Shown here: one piece after another, positions 57,301-63,300 of the stretch
How the letters are laid out: each line of letters starts with the position of its first letter
Position numbering within the stretch: the stretch's first letter is position 1
Assembly (NCBI GenBank): GCA_002633005.1
Contig: NMRA01000157.1
Coordinates: 549,501 to 613,500 of the forward strand
Length of the DNA: 64,000 nucleotides
Direction of reading: 5' to 3'
Source of the DNA: Phoronis australis
Lineage: Eukaryota > Phoronida > Phoronidae
Made by a program: the position numbers and the translations under genes
Notes under the pieces: generated by a model
What the model saw: the letters and a program-made list of their open reading frames with translations, nothing else
What the model was told of the DNA's origin: nothing
Databases searched by the model: none

Positions 57301-60300
57301 TAATTAGTATTTTTTTAATGTTCCACTTGTGTTTGAGAGGCTGTCAAAAAATTCTACTTTTGTGTATTGAAAAAAATCAAAATTGCACAAAATGAAAATG
57401 AAATGATAATTTAGGAAACTGAGATTTCATCTTGAACATTTATATTAAACAAAATTTGGTCATGTTGTTGTTACTGTGGTTTCGCTACAGACGTAACTTC
57501 CTTTTTCACTGAAGTTTATTAAAAAATACGTGGTCACGTGACCCAATTCGCGACAGATTGATTAACAGTCAAACATCAAATTTTACAGGCTTTCTTCTTT
57601 CAGAAAACATTCTCTTACAGACTTAAAATCAGCACATCTATAGTTTTGTGGACGTTTGGCTGAGTACACAGGCTTGTCCATGAGCTCCTCCATAACCTTA
57701 GGTTGAGTAAACACTCGAGACAATGACTAAAAATTTGAGACTGAGTTCTGACACAAATTTACTGCTTTAATGCTAAGATCATCAAGAGTTATGTTTGACA
57801 ATTTCTGTTACATTTTTGTACTTCTGTGCAAACTCAAGTGCCTATCTTTGCACGTCGAAGTACAATATGGTTTACACACAGGACTGCCCAGTCGTGCATG
57901 TATAGAATTACACGTATTTAGGTAATCATATTGTTCCTGATTGGTCGATCAACTATGATGGCAGCTGCAATTGACAAAACAACCATATCAACTGGTGGGT
58001 GTATCAGAAACCAATAAATTAACAAGAAATACATATTTTAAGAACTGGCATAATTTGAGCCATAATCCAGCTGATAAACGATGTGATCACCATAGGTGTA
58101 CTTGGACCTCACTGATTTTGNTTAACCCACGTGAAAATTTACCCATAAAACATAGAGGGAACCCTCCGAATGCTACCAGCAAAAGTTTTAGGGGCCACAC
58201 CAACAACTTCACTAGGAGAATTCAACTTAGGTCGACTTGACATCCTAGATCAGTAAGTGGTTACTTCAGGTTGTCAAAATTATTTCCATGGAATTTGCTG
58301 TTTGGGGGAAAAATAAATTTCACTGAATTCTAACCAATATCAAAATTCTGAAAAATAAATTTCTTAAAAAGTGTTAATAAGAAGCTGTCGAGTCAGTCAT
58401 TGTTCTACCTCGGTTGTGATAAGTTTGGTCGTTGTTTGCTTTTGTTTACGAGTCTGTTAACATGCCACACTGTTGCTGCGTACCAGGATGTACTCATTAT
58501 TGTCTCATGTGCGCTTTGGGAGTAACTTTGCATCACTTTCCGAAGGATGACACACTTTGACGTACCTGGCTCATTCGTATGAAGAATGCAGCCTTAACCG
58601 TACACACAACGTACAAAGCAGTGGAGGATTACCGAGTGTGTGGCAAGCATTTTCTGCCATCAGATTACAAGAGTGATAGATATGTATGCTGAATTCATGA
58701 AGGTCCCTGCGAAACAACGCCTGAAGAAGGGTGCCATACCGTCGCTGCTGATTCCCACCGGCAGTGCCCTGTCGCCACCCCCGAGAAGCGCGGTTTTGAA
58801 GTGAGAAGCCTTGTGAGCTGCAGCCACTACAGTGACTGGATGCACTTCATCTACTGTCACCCGTGCCTCCGAACGACATAACAGTGCAACCACTGACTGT
58901 CCATGAAAAAATTCCTCGTCACCACTGCTATGAACAATGTCCCGTCACTAACGTCACTACTGTCACTGTGATATGAGTTGCCGACTCCAGCCAGTTCAGG
59001 TTACTACAAACTAAGCAATCCCTAAATCCAACGTGATTGAGTTCTCAAACAACCTAGCTTGTCCTAAAATACTTGTCGATGGGAAGTGGTAACAACAATT
59101 TTAGAAAAACAGCACAAAAGCAAAAGTAGTACAGATCCTCACAGTAAACTCAATGCAGAACTAAACTGGTGCGAAATTCTTGCCTCCCAAAACGTCACTT
59201 CTGGAGTAGAGGGTGAGTAATTAATTAAATTACGAAAAGCTGTAATTAAGTGAAAAATATGTCTGGGATAATCAAGGAGCCTTATTTTTGCTTTAAAGAT
59301 TCTGATTAAATACATGATTTTAAGGTTTCCATTACATTCTCACATTTTGGTTTTTTGAGCTAAAGGTCTTGATGTCGTGATACTTTTAAGAAAATGTTGT
59401 GGGATTTTATCGAGTCATTGGAAATTCTGTTTACGGTTCATCTTCCTCATATGAACAGTCGACACACTAAACAGCTAATCAATTTATCTTCTATATATTT
59501 TGTTTCAATGCAGCGCCTGTAATGTTTTCCCTTGACTTTCCATTGGATATTGCACTGATCAATATCATTTTGTTTCTCCTGAATTGTTCGTAATTCTTGC
59601 CCAAAGGGGAACACTAGCCCCACCGCCCCTGCTTAATGTACCTACGATAATCACCAAAATGTACTTCTGCACATCATTATTCAACTAAAATACTTTGCAG
59701 CAAGAGCATAATATCAAGTTATTTGACTAACCCATGCAGTAATACTTAGAACATATGACTTGGGACCATTGTCATAGTCCAGCAATCCGTTAACGACAAT
59801 GTATTTTACGGCTTCACCATGTCCAAATGGAGCACCATGAGCATCCTGAAAATAAAAATGGTGTCATTGGTTTGTCCTAAAACTGCACGAACATGTTAAA
59901 CTTGCACAAAAGCAAATCAATCACGTAGTACAATGAATCAGAGAGACCTTTACAACAACAATGCGAGACAATTGAGGCATTACATTTTGCTTCCTAATAA
60001 TGCTGCTCACATGAACTCACCAGTGAGAACCGTATGACCTCGTCCTTTCCAAAGTCACTATCCACAGCTTTACCACTTAAATCATATATTATTTCACCAT
60101 CTGGTGTTAACTAGAAGTAAGAATTGTAAAAATGAAATGAGACAGACATTCTTACATGACAAAGTGTTCTGAGGTCCAGGCAATGGTTAAGATAGAATAA
60201 CAAAATGTTTCATTCATTTCACTTAATTGGCGAGTTAGTTAAAATAAACGAATGAAGTGATTTTTGAGTCGATAATTATGACAATAAAACAACAAACATT

Positions 60301-63300
60301 TCTGACCAATGTCTACTAAAATACAAGCCACATATGTGTATGCTGCTTCAGTTGAGGAATACCAAATTATAAATTTGATAAAATTTAAAGTTACGAATAA
60401 TATGATACCGTACTCGTCTGAGTTACTGCCCAGGGTGCCTAAATTGGGTAAGCCGAGCAGGGGCGATTAAAATCAAATTTTTGAAAAGTCAGGGGCGGGT
60501 ACTTGCTGCACGTGGACCCATTTTAACCTCACGAAGCTACACTGATGTTGGACTTCAAGCATACGTTTGGTAGATTGAAGTAACGGACTTCGACGGGCTG
60601 AAGTGGGATAGCGCACAGAATACAGTGCCACCATGATCCGGAGCGTGACTGACTTTCTATGTACCTTGGTCGCTGCTCGTCGTCTCTTAGAACTTAGGTA
60701 TTCCTACAGGTAGGCATGCGTTCAGTAGGGCAAATTTCTTGAGAGAAAAGCGAGATTACGCAATACTCAGTTAGTTCGCTGTGTATTTTTAACGGAAGCA
60801 CGTGATTTTGTCGAGATTTCCTCCCCACGAGTCACTTAAAACAGCCCACAATTTGTAACTGGTACAAAGCACGTACGCAACAATCGGACAATACTACTAT
60901 TAGGCAATAGGGGTGCTCAGTCGGCTGCAAAAATAATGAAGCAAAAACACATGTAAAAAGTCATCAGGCAAATCAAGAGTTCAAGAGTGCAAAATAAATA
61001 AGTTTTTGACCACGCGAATGCAGACAGAATCTTCAACTTAATGACAAGTTGATTTCTTGCGCTGTGGCTTTTGGTTGGGCACTTCCATTTTAGAGTCAGG
61101 AGTGAGTCATTATAAACGTGCATTAAACCGAGACAAGGAACAGCGAGACAAGTTGCGGGTCACAACAGCTCATGTCAGCTAGTATTCAAAACAATACGAC
61201 AGTTTCGCCTTGTACTCTACCGTATGTGATTACCATCACTATAAACATGACTTGATACCATTTGTCCGTGAATTGTTGAAGTGCGATACTGAGCCTGACA
61301 ACAAATAATGGTATTTTACCACCATAGTAAGGCAAGGTTTCCGCTCCGCTAAAACTGACTGACTGTCACTCAAAGGTAAGCGAGTTGTGCAAGTTTTGGA
61401 ATCTTAGTTGTGTGCGATGAACGGTCACAAAAGCACAGAAACTTTTAAGGAAGTCTCAATCCTGAAGAATTGGGGGTGGGCGGTAAGCCGAGCACAGGCG
61501 GTAAGCCGGACGAGAACGGTAAGCATTTGAACAGGACTGAGTAGTCAAACTGAACAACCACCCCCAACAACCGTTTTGATGAATCACACGGCAGCAAATA
61601 AGACCACCTTTGGTTGTTATAAGTCACCTTAACTGAAGCTATATTATCACTTAGCATCAACAACAGAAACCATAAATAACTGTGAATCTTCATCTAACTG
61701 AACATCAAGACTGTTACCTCTGAGACTGTAACATTATATGGTGGATTAAGGAAAACTGGTAGTTCATCATCCACGTTATTCACTGTAACTGTCAAGTCTC
61801 TCTGAAAAAAATCCATTTCCGAGACTATAGAATATACTGCAGTTGACACTGTACATTTGATTCACACCTCTTTCTGGCAAAATTCCCTTTGCTTCAACTT
61901 TTAACAGCGCTGCTGGCACTTTTAGGTAAACTGTCTACACTAATAATTTCATGGACAACTAAGTAAACGTAGAAAATACATCTGAAACTAAATAAGGCAA
62001 TCCAGATCCTCTCAAGGATACTATTGTTTCATGAAATGTAGAATATATATATATATATATATATGTATATGTATATGTATATATGTATATGTAAATAAAA
62101 CAACAAGAATGGATCAACTGAAATTTTCGGATATAATGACTTCCTTCGTCAACAGAAACAGAAATAAAGTAAAATCAAACACCATGTGACAATTGACATT
62201 TAAGATGTGATGTAATAGAAATATAATGCATAGTTGCCGAAAAATATAATTTAAAAAGTTTTTATGTTTAATCCATGAGGTTCTAGTGTATTGAGCTTGT
62301 CTATCCAAAATAGTTCTCTTTTGAGTCTGTGAGGGGTACTGGGGTATTGGAGTTTTTATATTATTTTTTTATATGTTATAAGGTAAATAATATTGGTGGT
62401 GATGCAATCAGAATAATGTTTTATTTCAAAGTTTTCATTGGTTTGGGAAGACTGGAAGAAAGTACTATCGTTGATAAAGTTACACATTTTACATCTAGTT
62501 TTGTTACATTGTGTGTTGCCAATAGGTTTGTCAGTTTGGTATGTATTGTCGATATTAGCTTTAACTAAATAATTTTTTAGTTTTTTACATTTTCTCCAAG
62601 AAATTATAGGTGGATTAGGAAATAGGTTTTTCATTTGAGGGGAAATATGCAGCGTGGAAAGATGTTTTCTGAAGACGTGGCTAATTCCGTTTAAACATGG
62701 ATTGAACATAGTTATGAATGGTATTCTATAAGTAACAATATTATTTACCTTATAACATGTAAAAAATGTTCTATCCAATACATAGGACAAACTCAACATA
62801 ATCTACAAACTCGGTTTCGTAATCATAGATTTAACATAATACATAAAAACATTTCACAATAGGCAATCATTTCAATTCCAAAAAACCATAATGTTCAAGA
62901 TCTTTCTGTACAAATAACAGAAAAATTCCAATACCCCAGTATCCCTCAAAGACTCAAAAGAGAACTATTTTGGATAGACAAGCTCAATACACTAGAACCT
63001 CATGGATTAAACATAAAAACTTCTTAAATTATATCATTGAATTTTTTGTTATATTCATTACGCCACATCTTAAATGTCAATTGTCATATAGTGTCTGATT
63101 TTACTTTATTTCTGTTTCTGTTGAAGAAGGATGTCATTATATCCGAAAATTTCAGTTGATCCATTCTTGTTGTTTTATTTACATATATATATGGACAACT
63201 ACAAATGTTACAGGTTTTTTTACTTGGTTTTAGGTGTTTGTCAGCTGATTGTCAAAATACTTACAAAAGAGGAAAACTGGTCATATTACCACAATCACAA

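Larger units (their letters stand above)
62086..63196. mobile_element. Fold-back Penelope-like retroelement, two 3' fragments in inverted order
   Basis: 62086-62350 and 62928-63189 are inverted copies of the same 3' end, from QYPS(I/T)P...RLKRELFWIDKLN down to a tail with CAACAGAAACAGAAATAAAG. Between them one strand holds the region before the endonuclease and the other the GIY-YIG part. The strand switch is at about 62730. Penelope-like elements encode a reverse transcriptase with a GIY-YIG nuclease and are often found with inverted or partial copies. Confidence 0.75.
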
